From Pseudomonas chlororaphis subsp. piscium (lineage in GTDB: Bacteria > Pseudomonadota > Gammaproteobacteria > Pseudomonadales > Pseudomonadaceae), in the NCBI RefSeq assembly GCF_003850345.1, contig NZ_CP027707.1, positions 1,736,001 through 1,800,000 on the forward strand: a stretch of 64,000 nucleotides of DNA, read 5' to 3'. The number at the start of each line of letters is the position of its first letter. The first letter of the stretch is position 1. The translations under genes were made by a program, and so were the position numbers. Positions 9,449-18,209 of the stretch are shown here, in pieces. The notes beneath the pieces are model-generated. The model was given only the letters and a program-made list of their open reading frames with translations. It was not told where the DNA came from and made no database searches.

Positions 9449-10681
9449 ATGTTCCAGAGTCTGCTGGCCGCTCTGCGCGGCTCCATCGGGTCATCTTGCC
9501 TGGGGAAACATCGTCCCTGGCTCCTGCTGCCGGTACTGGCGACCCTGTATTCGTCCCTGGCCTCGGCTGTGGGCCTGGGTGAAGTCGCCGTGCATTCGGC
9601 GCTGAACCAGCCGCTGGAGGCGGAGATCGCCCTGGTGCAGGCGCAAGGTCTGGAGGAGGGCGAGTTGTCGGTCAGCCTGGCGACCACCGGCGAGTTCAAG
9701 CAGGCCGGTGTCGAGCGCTTGCCGTTTCTCGAAGACTTGCGTTTTACCCCGATCCTGCAGGGTGAACGCAGGGTGATCCGGGTGGTGTCGAGCAAGCCGG
9801 TGAACGAGCCGTTCCTGGATTTCCTGCTGCAGGTGAACCAGGCCAATGGGCGGCAGTTGCGCGAATACACGCTGCTGATAGATCCCCCGGGAAGCCCCGA
9901 GATAGTGCCGGCCCCGCTCAGGGAGGTCGCGAAACCTGAACCGGCGATTGCCACCCAGGCTCCAACTGCGGCGGCCAAGGCGACCGACCCTGCGGCTGGA
10001 CAATTGGCGCAAGCCCTGCAAGCCAACCAGCAATTGCAGGACCAGTCCCAAGAGCTGCGGAACACATTGCAGCAACGGGACGAACAACTGGCGCGCCAGC
10101 AGCAACAGCTGGTGGAGCTGCAACGTCAGTTGGCCGAGATCCAGAACAAGCCCGCAGATCATCCTGCCCCGGCTTCCGCACCTGCGACACCCACCATCGT
10201 CAGCCCATCCCCGCCAGCCGAACAGGCGCCAGAGGCCGAGGACTCGAATCCCTGGCTGATGCTTGCCGCCTTGCTGCTGACGGCCTTGCTGGTGGTGCTG
10301 GTCATGCGTCGCCGTCGTCAGTCAGCAGCCGTAGCGGAAGTACAGATACCCGCCGAGAGCCGGCCCACGCGAACGCTGGCCAGTGCTGTGATGACTGTTG
10401 CCGCCGAGGAGTCGTTCAGATCAACGCCCCCAGTTACGCCGGTACAGCCCCCGCCTGTAGCAGGGGATCGGCTGGCCGATCGCGAACCGTCGATCGATGT
10501 CGACTGGGACCTGATCGCACCATCCGAACCCTCCGGCGTGCCGCCGTCTCCTGCCGCCGCACCGACGCCCTTCAATGCCGACTCGATCGTCTGGCGCCTG
10601 GAAGAACCAGACGAGCCAGGCTCCAACACCAAGGCCAAGTTGGACACTGAGACTCAGAACGTCTGGCCCAGGTTGAGGTAG
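9449..10681 (+). CDS. FimV-like membrane protein
   Basis: A 410-residue protein. It has an N-terminal export signal, then a FimV-type N-terminal domain beginning LGEVAVHSALNQPLEAEI and ending near YTLLIDPPGSP. A Gln-rich coiled coil follows (about residues 185-235), then a Pro-rich linker, one TM helix ([21 protein letters not shown]) and a cytoplasmic tail. It is much shorter than full FimV and lacks the LysM and TPR parts. By analogy it may be a polar scaffold, but that is inference. Start: ATG 9449, with an in-frame GTG two codons earlier. Its last 28 bp overlap the 3' end of the convergent plpD. Confidence 0.85.
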   Translation: MFQSLLAALRGSIGSSCLGKHRPWLLLPVLATLYSSLASAVGLGEVAVHSALNQPLEAEIALVQAQGLEEGELSVSLATTGEFKQAGVERLPFLEDLRFTPILQGERRVIRVVSSKPVNEPFLDFLLQVNQANGRQLREYTLLIDPPGSPEIVPAPLREVAKPEPAIATQAPTAAAKATDPAAGQLAQALQANQQLQDQSQELRNTLQQRDEQLARQQQQLVELQRQLAEIQNKPADHPAPASAPATPTIVSPSPPAEQAPEAEDSNPWLMLAALLLTALLVVLVMRRRRQSAAVAEVQIPAESRPTRTLASAVMTVAAEESFRSTPPVTPVQPPPVAGDRLADREPSIDVDWDLIAPSEPSGVPPSPAAAPTPFNADSIVWRLEEPDEPGSNTKAKLDTETQNVWPRLR

Positions 10682-12846
10682 ACCGCTTTCTGGTTGTCGT
10701 CGTTGATGCCATAACTGAAATTCAGCGGCCCCAGCGGGGTGTCGAAACCGAGGAAGATGCTTGCAGCGTTGATGTAGCCACTGTCGAACTCGTTGTCGTT
10801 GTTCCAGGCACGCCCCCGCTCCAGGGAGCCACCGAGGTACAGCGGGAAGTCCAGGGGCAGGTAGGCGCGGGGTGTCAGCCGCCGGTAGTAGACGCCCCGC
10901 ATCAGGCTGATGTTCTGGCCCGAGAGGGCGTCCTCGCGAAAGCCCGACAGCTGGCGGGCGCCACCAAGCACGAAGCTTGAAGTCACCACTTCGGCCTCAT
11001 CCAGGGTCCGGCCATACCGCCCGCCCAGGATGAAGGTGTTCGGGCCGCTGCTCAGGGCCTTGTCCAGTTTGAACTCCCACTGCCGGTAGCGCTTGTCCGA
11101 GCCCAGGCTGGGTTCGAACTGGCGCAGCGACAGGCCGATGTCCTCGCCCGCATGGGGGAAGTAGACATTGTCCAGGGAGTCGAACGAGTAGCGCAGTTCG
11201 TAGTAGCCCTCGTTGAAGCTTTCGCTGGGCAGGTCCTGGTCGCCGACGCGCACATCGGCCTTGCCCCAGGCCTCACCGACACCGAAACGGATCTCGCCGC
11301 TGTTGCCGATCTGGCGCCCGATATTGAGGCCGAGACCGTAGCGCTGCAGGCGGTATTCGGCGATCGGGTCGTTGTCCAGCACGGCTTCGATGTTCTGCGA
11401 TTCGATGCCGATGTAAGGCGCGATGAAGTAACGCGAGCCTACATCCAGCGGCTGATAGAACTCGCTGTAGAGTTCCTGCTGATCGCCGATCTGCACCCGG
11501 GTCAGCCATTCGGCGCCGAGGCTGTTGATACCGTTGACCCGGTAGCTGGCGCCCAGGTTGAAGGCACTGTCGCCGCGCATGTCGTCGGACAGGTTCAGCC
11601 CCAGGCGCAGGTAGTCGGTGCCGCTGCGCTTGCCCCGGGCGTTGATCACCAGGGTGTGCTCATTGCCCTTGTGGACCACGCGGTATTGCACCTGCTCGAA
11701 GTAGTCCAGGCCATACAGCGTGCCCATGTCGGTCTGCAGCCGGCCCAGGTTGAGAGGCTCGCCGATAGGCTGGCGGATGTAGTAACGGATCACGTCGTCG
11801 CTGACTTTCGAATCGTTTTCCACCCGGATCGCGGTGATGATCGGGGTGCGCTGGCCGGGCGCGCGCGCGGCGCTGAGTTCGGCATTCATCGGTTCGGCCG
11901 GGCGCAGCGACGCCAGGCGTGCGTCGAGGATACGGGTGGCGCGGTAGCCGGCGTCAATCATTTCCTGGGCGCGGCCGAAGTCGGTGACCCCGAAATTGGC
12001 CAGGGGCGGCTGGATCAGCACGTCATTCTTGTGCAGGGTCGCCAGTTGTTCCTCGGAGTTGCGCCGGGTCATCAGGGTGATCGACTGGTTCAGCACATCG
12101 ACCACGGTCGCCAGCTGCTGGCGCGAGCGCAGCGGGGTGCCGATGTCCACCACTATGGCGATGTCCACACCCATGTCGCGGGCCACATCCAGCGGAATGT
12201 TGTCGGTCATGCCGCCGTCCACCAGCAGCCGGCCGTCCAGCTCCACCGGGGCGAATACCGCGGGGATCGACATGCTGGCGCGAATCACCCGGGGCAGGTG
12301 GCCCTTGCGGAATACCACCTTCTCGCCGCTGGCGATGTCCGTGGCGACCGCGCGGAAGGGGATCGGCAGCTTGTCGAAGTCGCGGGTATCGCTGGCGTGG
12401 GCGAGCATGCTTTCCAGCAGCAGCGCCAGGTTCTGGCCCTGGATGACCCCCAGTGGCAGGCCGAGGCTGCCGTCGTCGCGGAAGCTGAGTTTCTGTTTCA
12501 CCAGGAAGTCGCGGTCATCCTGCTTGCGGCGAAACGGCACGTCAGCCCGGGGCGGGGCGTCGGACAGCGCCTGTTGCCAGTCGATGCCCAGGGCCAGCTT
12601 TTCCAGCTCGTCGATCTTGTAGCCCGAGGCGTACAGCCCGCCGATCACCGCACCCATGCTGGTACCGGCAATCGCATCGATCTTCACGCCTTGCTCTTCC
12701 AGGGCCTTGAGCACGCCGATATGCGCCAGGCCACGGGCGGCACCGCCGGACAACACCAGGCCGATCTTCGGCCGTGGCGCCTCGGCGGCGTGCAGGAACA
12801 CGGGGAGCAAACACAGGATCAGGCAAGACAGCAAACGACGCATCAT
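10654..12846 (-). CDS. plpD: PlpD-like patatin phospholipase / type Vd autotransporter
   Basis: The protein has 730 residues. It has a signal peptide (MMRRLLSCLILCLLPVFLHA), then a patatin domain with the oxyanion loop SGGAARG, the nucleophile motif GTSMG (Ser63) and the catalytic Asp in LLVDGGMTDN. A POTRA-like segment follows at about residues 320-390, then a 16-strand BamA-like beta barrel to the C-terminal residue F. This is the architecture and length of PlpD of P. aeruginosa (type Vd secretion), a lipolytic enzyme carried through the outer membrane by its own barrel. Genome context also matches. Confidence 0.94.
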   Translation of the reverse strand: MMRRLLSCLILCLLPVFLHAAEAPRPKIGLVLSGGAARGLAHIGVLKALEEQGVKIDAIAGTSMGAVIGGLYASGYKIDELEKLALGIDWQQALSDAPPRADVPFRRKQDDRDFLVKQKLSFRDDGSLGLPLGVIQGQNLALLLESMLAHASDTRDFDKLPIPFRAVATDIASGEKVVFRKGHLPRVIRASMSIPAVFAPVELDGRLLVDGGMTDNIPLDVARDMGVDIAIVVDIGTPLRSRQQLATVVDVLNQSITLMTRRNSEEQLATLHKNDVLIQPPLANFGVTDFGRAQEMIDAGYRATRILDARLASLRPAEPMNAELSAARAPGQRTPIITAIRVENDSKVSDDVIRYYIRQPIGEPLNLGRLQTDMGTLYGLDYFEQVQYRVVHKGNEHTLVINARGKRSGTDYLRLGLNLSDDMRGDSAFNLGASYRVNGINSLGAEWLTRVQIGDQQELYSEFYQPLDVGSRYFIAPYIGIESQNIEAVLDNDPIAEYRLQRYGLGLNIGRQIGNSGEIRFGVGEAWGKADVRVGDQDLPSESFNEGYYELRYSFDSLDNVYFPHAGEDIGLSLRQFEPSLGSDKRYRQWEFKLDKALSSGPNTFILGGRYGRTLDEAEVVTSSFVLGGARQLSGFREDALSGQNISLMRGVYYRRLTPRAYLPLDFPLYLGGSLERGRAWNNDNEFDSGYINAASIFLGFDTPLGPLNFSYGINDDNQKAVYLNLGQTF

Positions 12847-12914
12847 GGATCTCGGGGCGAGCGATAAAGGCGGCTATTATAACGACGCCCTTGAGCCCAG
12901 GAGTCGGCAGCACC

Positions 12915-13202
12915 ATGTCAGAACGTAAACCCGAAGTGGTCATCACCTATTGCACCCAGTGCCAGTGGCTGCTGCGCGCCGCCTGGCTGGCCCAGGAACT
13001 GCTGAGCACCTTCAGCGACGACCTGGGCAAGGTGTCCCTGGAACCGGCCACCGGCGGCACCTTCCGCATTACCTGCGACGGCGTACAGATCTGGGAGCGC
13101 AAGGCCGATGGCGGTTTCCCCGAAGCCAAGGTGCTCAAGCAGCGGGTGCGCGACCAGATCGATCCGCAGCGCGACCTCGGCCACAACGATCGTACTCAGT
13201 GA
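12915..13202 (+). CDS. SelT/SelW/SelH (Rdx) family protein
   Basis: A 95-residue thioredoxin-like protein of the Rdx family. The redox motif CTQC lies at residues 13-16, where eukaryotic homologues have CxxU; here both positions are cysteine. The C-terminal KQRVRDQIDPQRDLGHND is also typical. Its role is presumably thiol redox, with unknown partners. Its 3' end overlaps the convergent EamA gene by 7 bp. Confidence 0.9.
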   Translation: MSERKPEVVITYCTQCQWLLRAAWLAQELLSTFSDDLGKVSLEPATGGTFRITCDGVQIWERKADGGFPEAKVLKQRVRDQIDPQRDLGHNDRTQ

Positions 13203-14086
13203 GACGCGACTTCCGCCACTGCCGCTTTTTTGCTTGAGCCGGACAGGCTGCTGGAGACCACGATGGCGAGGATGATCAAGACGCCGCCGATCAGCATGCG
13301 CAGCGTCGGCGTTTCGCTGAACAGCAGCCAGGCCAGGGTAATCCCGTAGACCGGCTCCAGGGCGAACACCACCGCCGCGGTGCGGGCCTTGATCACCGCA
13401 AGGCTGGCGACGAACAGGCTGTGGGCCAGGCCGGTGCAGAAGATGCCGAGCAGGCTGATCCACAACCAGTCGAGGGCCCGGACCTCGCTCAGCCCCGGGG
13501 CCGCCACCGGCAGCAGGCACAAGGCAACCACCAGGTTCTGGCACAGTGCCGCCTGTACCGCCGGAATGCGCGCGGAGCTGGCGCGGTTGTTCAGTGACAG
13601 CAAGGCGAACAGCAGGCCCGATCCCACGGCCCAGAGCAGCCCGCTGGTGGCTTGGCTGGCGAGGTCGAAATCCGGCGTGACCAGCACCAGGCCGACGCTG
13701 ACCAGGACCACCAGGACGATCTCGTTGAGGCGGATCCGCTCACGGAATATCAGCCCCTCGAGGATCACCGTGAAAGCCGGGAAGCTGGCGAACCCCAGGG
13801 TGGCGATGGCCACGCCCGCGACTTTCACCGCGATGAAGAAACTCACCCAGTGCCCGGCTAGCAGCAGGCCGCTGAGCAGCAGGCGCCACCAGTCCGTGGC
13901 CTGCAGCCGTTGCCAGCGGATGCTGCTGGCGCAGCGGGCGAAAAACGCCAGGGCGAGCACCGCGAACACCGCGCGACCAAAGACGATGATGGCCGGCGAA
14001 GCGGCGGCGAGTTTGCCGAATACACCGGTGAGGCCGAACATCAATGCGCCGATATGCAGGGCGCCAAGGGCAGTACGCGGAGTCAT
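13196..14086 (-). CDS. EamA/DMT-superfamily transporter
   Basis: A 296-residue protein with about ten hydrophobic helices in two repeated halves, as in EamA (DUF6) drug/metabolite exporters. The N-terminal motif GLTGVFGKLAAASPAIIVFGR and the second-half LEPVYGITLAWLLFSE are typical of the family. Substrate cannot be told from sequence. It lies downstream of, and on the same strand as, the AraC regulator at 14181, which may control it. Confidence 0.9.
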   Translation of the reverse strand: MTPRTALGALHIGALMFGLTGVFGKLAAASPAIIVFGRAVFAVLALAFFARCASSIRWQRLQATDWWRLLLSGLLLAGHWVSFFIAVKVAGVAIATLGFASFPAFTVILEGLIFRERIRLNEIVLVVLVSVGLVLVTPDFDLASQATSGLLWAVGSGLLFALLSLNNRASSARIPAVQAALCQNLVVALCLLPVAAPGLSEVRALDWLWISLLGIFCTGLAHSLFVASLAVIKARTAAVVFALEPVYGITLAWLLFSETPTLRMLIGGVLIILAIVVSSSLSGSSKKAAVAEVASH

Positions 14087-14180
14087 TTCAATCCTTCAAA
14101 ACAGTTGAGCGGAGCGGTGCCAGTCTAAAAGCCTGGGCAGGATCCGGTCTGTCGCGATCCTCGCGTTTTTTGTCGACAGC

Positions 14181-14939
14181 CTAGCGGTGGCCTGTGGTAC
14201 GCCGCAGCTTGCCGGGGGAGACGCCGAACTCGCGCAGCACCGCCGCGGCGAAAGCGCTCTGGGAGCTGTAGCCGACGCGGCTGGCGATTTCGCCGATGGG
14301 CAGTGCCGAGTCGCGCAACAGGCCGACGGCCATGTGCAGGCGCCGGCTGCGGATGTAGTCCATCGGCGTCTGCCCGCATTCGGCGACAAACCGCGCATGC
14401 AGGCGAGCGCTGGACAGCCCGGCGATCCGCGCCAGGTCTGCCACTTGCAGCGGGTGGGCGGCGTGTTGATCGATATGGGCATTCAAGGCGGCGTAGGGCA
14501 GGCGTCGGCCGCCGATGCCGACGGGGCTGGCCTGGTTGAGGCTGGCCAGCAACAGCACGGCGCCTTGCTGGGCAATCAGCGGGTCGTTGACCGGGCTGCC
14601 GGCCAGCCAGTTGACCAGTTGGCTCTGCGCCGTATCCAGGGGCAGGCGCCCGGCGTTGTCGAGCAAGCGGCGACTGGCATCGGCGTGATCGCCCAGCGAC
14701 TGCACCAGCCAATGTTCGTCGGGCACGTCGAGCACCAGGCAGCGACTGCCGTTTGGGCTGCCGCAGGCATGGTGGGCGCCGGAGGGCACCACCACGAAGC
14801 TCTGCTGGACCACCTGGCTGCCCTGGCCGTCGACCTCGAAGTCGAGCTGGCCCGACAGGCCGAACACCAGTTGCGCGTGTTCGTGGCTGTGGACGATCAG
14901 GTCGTGGCTGTATTGGCGTAGCGTGAGGATCGGTCTCAT
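14181..14939 (-). CDS. AraC-family transcriptional regulator (cupin N-terminus)
   Basis: A 252-residue regulator. The N-terminal cupin-like sensor (MRPILTLRQYSHDLIVHSHEHAQ) carries a His-rich motif. Two AraC helix-turn-helix motifs lie at the C-terminus, the second including IASRVGYSSQSAFAAAVLREFG. I start at ATG 14939 because GGAG sits about 8 nt upstream; the open frame extends 27 codons further without support. The most likely target is the EamA exporter gene 95 bp downstream. Confidence 0.9.
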   Translation of the reverse strand: MRPILTLRQYSHDLIVHSHEHAQLVFGLSGQLDFEVDGQGSQVVQQSFVVVPSGAHHACGSPNGSRCLVLDVPDEHWLVQSLGDHADASRRLLDNAGRLPLDTAQSQLVNWLAGSPVNDPLIAQQGAVLLLASLNQASPVGIGGRRLPYAALNAHIDQHAAHPLQVADLARIAGLSSARLHARFVAECGQTPMDYIRSRRLHMAVGLLRDSALPIGEIASRVGYSSQSAFAAAVLREFGVSPGKLRRTTGHR

Positions 14940-15071
14940 CGCAGTCTCCTTGGCAGAACGGCAGTCTACACCGACGGCCCGGGCTCCAGCGCTGTCATTG
15001 GACTGCCGTATTTCTGTCACAGGCGATTAATCGCCCGGGTGCAAGCTCGCAGAAAATGCAGGAGTGTGCCC

Positions 15072-15893
15072 ATGACCAGTGCCGAACTCGCCAGACCCAG
15101 CCGTAAACAACGCGTGCGCACCTTGTGGATTTCCGATGTGCATCTGGGCACCCGGGACTGCCAGGCGGAGCATCTGTCGCAGTTCCTCAAGGGTTACCAC
15201 GCCGACCGGATCTACCTGGTCGGCGACATCATCGACGGCTGGAAACTGCGCGGCGGCATGTACTGGCCCCAGGCACACACCAACGTCATCCGCCGCCTGC
15301 TGACCATGAGCAAGCGGGGTACCGAGGTGATCTATGTCACCGGCAACCACGACGAATTCCTGCGCCGCTATTCGAAGCTGGTCCTGGGCAATATCCAGTT
15401 GGTGGACGAGGCGGTGCACGTCACCGCCGATGGCCGGCACTTGCTGGTGATCCATGGCGACCAGTTCGATGTCATCACCCGCTACCATCGCTGGCTGGCC
15501 TTTCTCGGCGACTCGGCCTACGAGTTCACCCTGACCCTCAATCGCTGGCTGAATCACTGGCGGGCGCGCTACGGCTACGGTTACTGGTCGTTGTCGGCCT
15601 ACCTCAAGCACAAGGTCAAGACCGCGGTCAGCTTTATCAGCGACTTCGAGGAAGCCATCGCTCACGAATGCGTGAAGCGCGAGCTGCATGGCGTGGTGTG
15701 CGGGCACATTCACCATGCCGAGATCCGCAAGGTCGGCGAAGTGGACTACCTCAACTGCGGGGATTGGGTCGAGTCGTGCACCGCCCTGATCGAGCACTGG
15801 GACGGCACCATCGAGCTGTATCGCCTGGCCGATGCCCAGGCGCGGGAGGCGCAGCGCAAGGCCGAACTGGCGAAGGTGGCGGAGCTGGCTTGA
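15072..15893 (+). CDS. LpxH-like metallophosphoesterase (UDP-2,3-diacylglucosamine diphosphatase family)
   Basis: A 273-residue calcineurin-type phosphoesterase. The metal-binding motifs are all visible: ISDVHLGT, GDIIDGW, TGNHDEF, IHGDQFD and GHIHHAE. It matches COG2908, which includes LpxH, but it is longer than canonical LpxH (about 240 aa) and may be the LpxH2-like paralogue. Start ATG 15072 has AGGAG 8 nt upstream. It is divergent from the AraC regulator. Confidence 0.88.
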   Translation: MTSAELARPSRKQRVRTLWISDVHLGTRDCQAEHLSQFLKGYHADRIYLVGDIIDGWKLRGGMYWPQAHTNVIRRLLTMSKRGTEVIYVTGNHDEFLRRYSKLVLGNIQLVDEAVHVTADGRHLLVIHGDQFDVITRYHRWLAFLGDSAYEFTLTLNRWLNHWRARYGYGYWSLSAYLKHKVKTAVSFISDFEEAIAHECVKRELHGVVCGHIHHAEIRKVGEVDYLNCGDWVESCTALIEHWDGTIELYRLADAQAREAQRKAELAKVAELA

Positions 15894-15919
15894 GGCTTTG
15901 GTCGCCTGATCTGAGGTTA

Positions 15920-15968
15920 TCGCGGGCAAGCCTCGCTCCTACAGAAGCAAGGGCGAGCTTGCCCGCGA
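15920..15968. repeat. REP palindrome
   Basis: TCGCGGGCAAGC and its complement GCTTGCCCGCGA flank an interior containing GCTCCTAC. This is the common P. fluorescens-group REP unit, here between convergent genes. Related copies are at 20337, 28334 and 38571. Confidence 0.85.
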
Positions 15969-15984
15969 CGACCTGCGAAAGCGG

Positions 15985-16575
15985 TCAGGCCGGCGCGTGT
16001 TCCTGCGTGGCCGCCTTGTAGATCGAATTTTTCGGCTGGGCGAACAGGCGTTCGAGCATGGGTTCGAAAAAGCTCAGGGGCAGGCTGTCGTAGCTCGGAT
16101 CGAACGCCGCGGCATCGTACTTGGCACAGAATTCGACGGTCCGCAGATACAGCGGATGGTCCTTGAATTGCTCGCGCAGGTGCCGGTCCATGCCCAGGTG
16201 ATGGAAGAAGTAATAGCCCTGGAAGATCCCGTGCTTCTCCACCATCCACAGGTTCTCAGGGCTGACGAAGGGCCTGAGGATCGCCGCGGCGATGTCCGGG
16301 TGATTGTAGGAACCCAGGGTGTCGCCGATGTCGTGGAGCAGGGCGCAGACCACATATTCCTCATCGCGGCCGTCATGCCAGGCCCGGCTGGCGGTTTGCA
16401 GCGAGTGGGTCAGGCGGTCCACCGGGAAGCCGCCAAAATCGCCCTCGAGCAACTTCAGGTGCGCCACGATGCGCGCCGGCAACTGCTTGGCGTAGGCACT
16501 GAAATCCGCGGCGATGATCGCCCAGTCTTCCTGGGTGCCATCCTTCATGTGGGTGAAACGGGCATGAGCGTTCAT
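15985..16575 (-). CDS. HD-domain metal-dependent hydrolase/oxygenase-like protein
   Basis: A 196-residue protein with the HD signature ALLHDIGDTLG, an upstream His in LTHSLQTASRAW, and a later EKHGIFQGYYFFHHLG block. This set of His/Asp residues resembles di-iron HD-domain oxygenases (PhnZ/MIOX-like) as much as phosphohydrolases, so the reaction is not assigned. Start ATG 16575 has AGAGGA 6 nt upstream. The neighbouring genes give no pathway. Confidence 0.85.
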   Translation of the reverse strand: MNAHARFTHMKDGTQEDWAIIAADFSAYAKQLPARIVAHLKLLEGDFGGFPVDRLTHSLQTASRAWHDGRDEEYVVCALLHDIGDTLGSYNHPDIAAAILRPFVSPENLWMVEKHGIFQGYYFFHHLGMDRHLREQFKDHPLYLRTVEFCAKYDAAAFDPSYDSLPLSFFEPMLERLFAQPKNSIYKAATQEHAPA

Positions 16576-16673
16576 CGGCAATCCTCTTGTTGTTTTTTGC
16601 GCAACGATTGGAGTCTATGCCTTGGATCCAATCCTGCACTGGCTGCGCGGGACGGCTTGCTGTCCGTCCAGGC

Positions 16674-16985
16674 CTAGAACGGCACCTTGCCGATCAGCAT
16701 GTCGCGGTACATGACGAAATCGCCCACAAGGCTGTAGAGCGGATGCTGGAAGGTGGCCGGGCGGTTCTTCTCGAAGAAGAAATGACCGACCCAGGCGAAG
16801 CTGTAGCCAGCCACCGGCAGGGCCAGCAGCAACAACCAGGCGCCTTTGTCGATGGCGAAGGCGAGGATGAAGATCACCAGGGTCGTGCCCACGAAGTGCA
16901 GGCGGCGGCAGGTGCTGTTGCTGTGTTCGCTCAGGTAATAGGGATAGAACTCGGCGAAGCTGTTGAATTGCTTGATGTTATCCAC
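16674..16985 (-). CDS. DUF962/Mpo1-like membrane protein
   Basis: A small protein of 103 residues from GTG 16985 (MDNIKQFNSFAEFYPYYL). The frame also opens from ATG 17057 (127 aa), but the extra N-terminus looks non-coding. It has the family motif LSEHSNSTCRRLHFVGT, two hydrophobic segments and WVGHFFFEKNRPATF. Yeast Mpo1 is an Fe-dependent dioxygenase acting on 2-hydroxy fatty acids, and the conserved His residues are present. Bacterial function is inferred only. Confidence 0.85.
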   Translation of the reverse strand: MDNIKQFNSFAEFYPYYLSEHSNSTCRRLHFVGTTLVIFILAFAIDKGAWLLLLALPVAGYSFAWVGHFFFEKNRPATFQHPLYSLVGDFVMYRDMLIGKVPF

Positions 16986-17147
16986 GACTGCGATCTCTGT
17001 GGTTATTGTTCTGCCAGCGGGACGCTCTGCGGGGAGCTTATTTGAGTCTAGAGTCATCAGTGGCCGGGGCCAGTGACAATGGGCGCCACTTTAGTATCCT
17101 TGGGAAATCGGCCGTGGCATGCGGCTCATCATGTAAAAGAACCCACC

Positions 17148-18209
17148 ATGAGCGAACGAACGACTTCTGCAAGCTGGGCGATGGGAATTGTCAAAGCTCT
17201 GGAGATGGACGGCCTGGATTGCCGTGCATTGTTCAAGCAGATCGGGCTCGACTATGCCGCGCTGGACGACCCGGACGCACGCTTCCCCCAGGACTCGATG
17301 ACGCGTCTCTGGCAACGTGCGGTGGAACAGTCCGGCAACCCGGCGATCGGCCTGAACATGGGCAAGGTAGTGCGACCGGCCTCCTTCAACGTGGCCGGGT
17401 ATGCCCTGATGTCCAGTCGTACCCTGTCCGAGGGGTTCCAGCGTTTGGTGCGCTATCAGCGGATCATCGCGGAAAGCGCCGATCTGAGTTTCCGACTTTT
17501 ACCTGAAGGTTATGCGCTGATTCTGACGGTGCACGGCGATCATCTGCCGCCGACCCGGCAAAGTGCCGAAGCCTCGCTGGCCTGTGCGCTGGCGCTGTGT
17601 GGCTGGTTGACCGGGCGTACGCTGCAGCCACGCCAGGTGCTGATGCAGGGGGCTGTGCCGGTCGATCTGGAGCCCTACAAGCGGGCGTTTCATGCGCCGC
17701 TGGTGTTCAACGCGCCTTACGATGCATTGATTTTCGAGCGTGCCGATATGGAAGCGCCGTTGCCGACCGCCAATGAGGCCATGGCGTTGCTGCATGACCG
17801 CTTCGCCGGTGAGTACCTGGCGCGGTTCTCCGAAAGCCGGGTGACGCACAAGGCGCGCCAGGCGCTGTGCCGGTTGTTGCCCCAGGGCGAGCCGAAGCGC
17901 GAAGCCGTGGCCCAGACCCTGCATCTGTCTCAGCGCACCTTGCAACGGCGTTTGCAGGAGGAGGGCACCAGTTTCCAGACCCTGCTCGACGACACCCGTC
18001 GTGAGCTGGCCGAGCAGTACCTGGCGCAGCCGAGCATGACCCTGCTGGAGATTGCCTATCTGTTGGGGTTTGCCGACCCGAGCAACTTTTTCCGTGCTTT
18101 CCGCCGCTGGTTCGATGCCACGCCCGGCGAATACCGGGCGCGGCTGCTGGAGTCCGGGGTAGCGATCAGTGACGCCAGAATGCCGGAATACACAACACGA
18201 ATACGGTGA
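17148..18209 (+). CDS. AraC-family regulator (OruR/ArgR-type long N-domain)
   Basis: A 353-residue protein with the arabinose-binding-like N-terminal domain seen in OruR/FapR-type regulators and a C-terminal AraC domain. The HTH segments are KREAVAQTLHLSQRTLQRRLQEEG and LLEIAYLLGFADPSNFFRAFRRW. ATG 17148 was chosen over in-frame upstream codons because MSERTTSASW starts the recognisable domain. Its 3' end overlaps convergent trkH by 44 bp. Effector and targets are unknown. Confidence 0.9.
   Translation: MSERTTSASWAMGIVKALEMDGLDCRALFKQIGLDYAALDDPDARFPQDSMTRLWQRAVEQSGNPAIGLNMGKVVRPASFNVAGYALMSSRTLSEGFQRLVRYQRIIAESADLSFRLLPEGYALILTVHGDHLPPTRQSAEASLACALALCGWLTGRTLQPRQVLMQGAVPVDLEPYKRAFHAPLVFNAPYDALIFERADMEAPLPTANEAMALLHDRFAGEYLARFSESRVTHKARQALCRLLPQGEPKREAVAQTLHLSQRTLQRRLQEEGTSFQTLLDDTRRELAEQYLAQPSMTLLEIAYLLGFADPSNFFRAFRRWFDATPGEYRARLLESGVAISDARMPEYTTRIR

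Noticed and set aside
11152..12867. 571-codon ORF antisense to plpD
   Set aside because: Shadow frame; the plpD strand has signal peptide, catalytic motifs and barrel.
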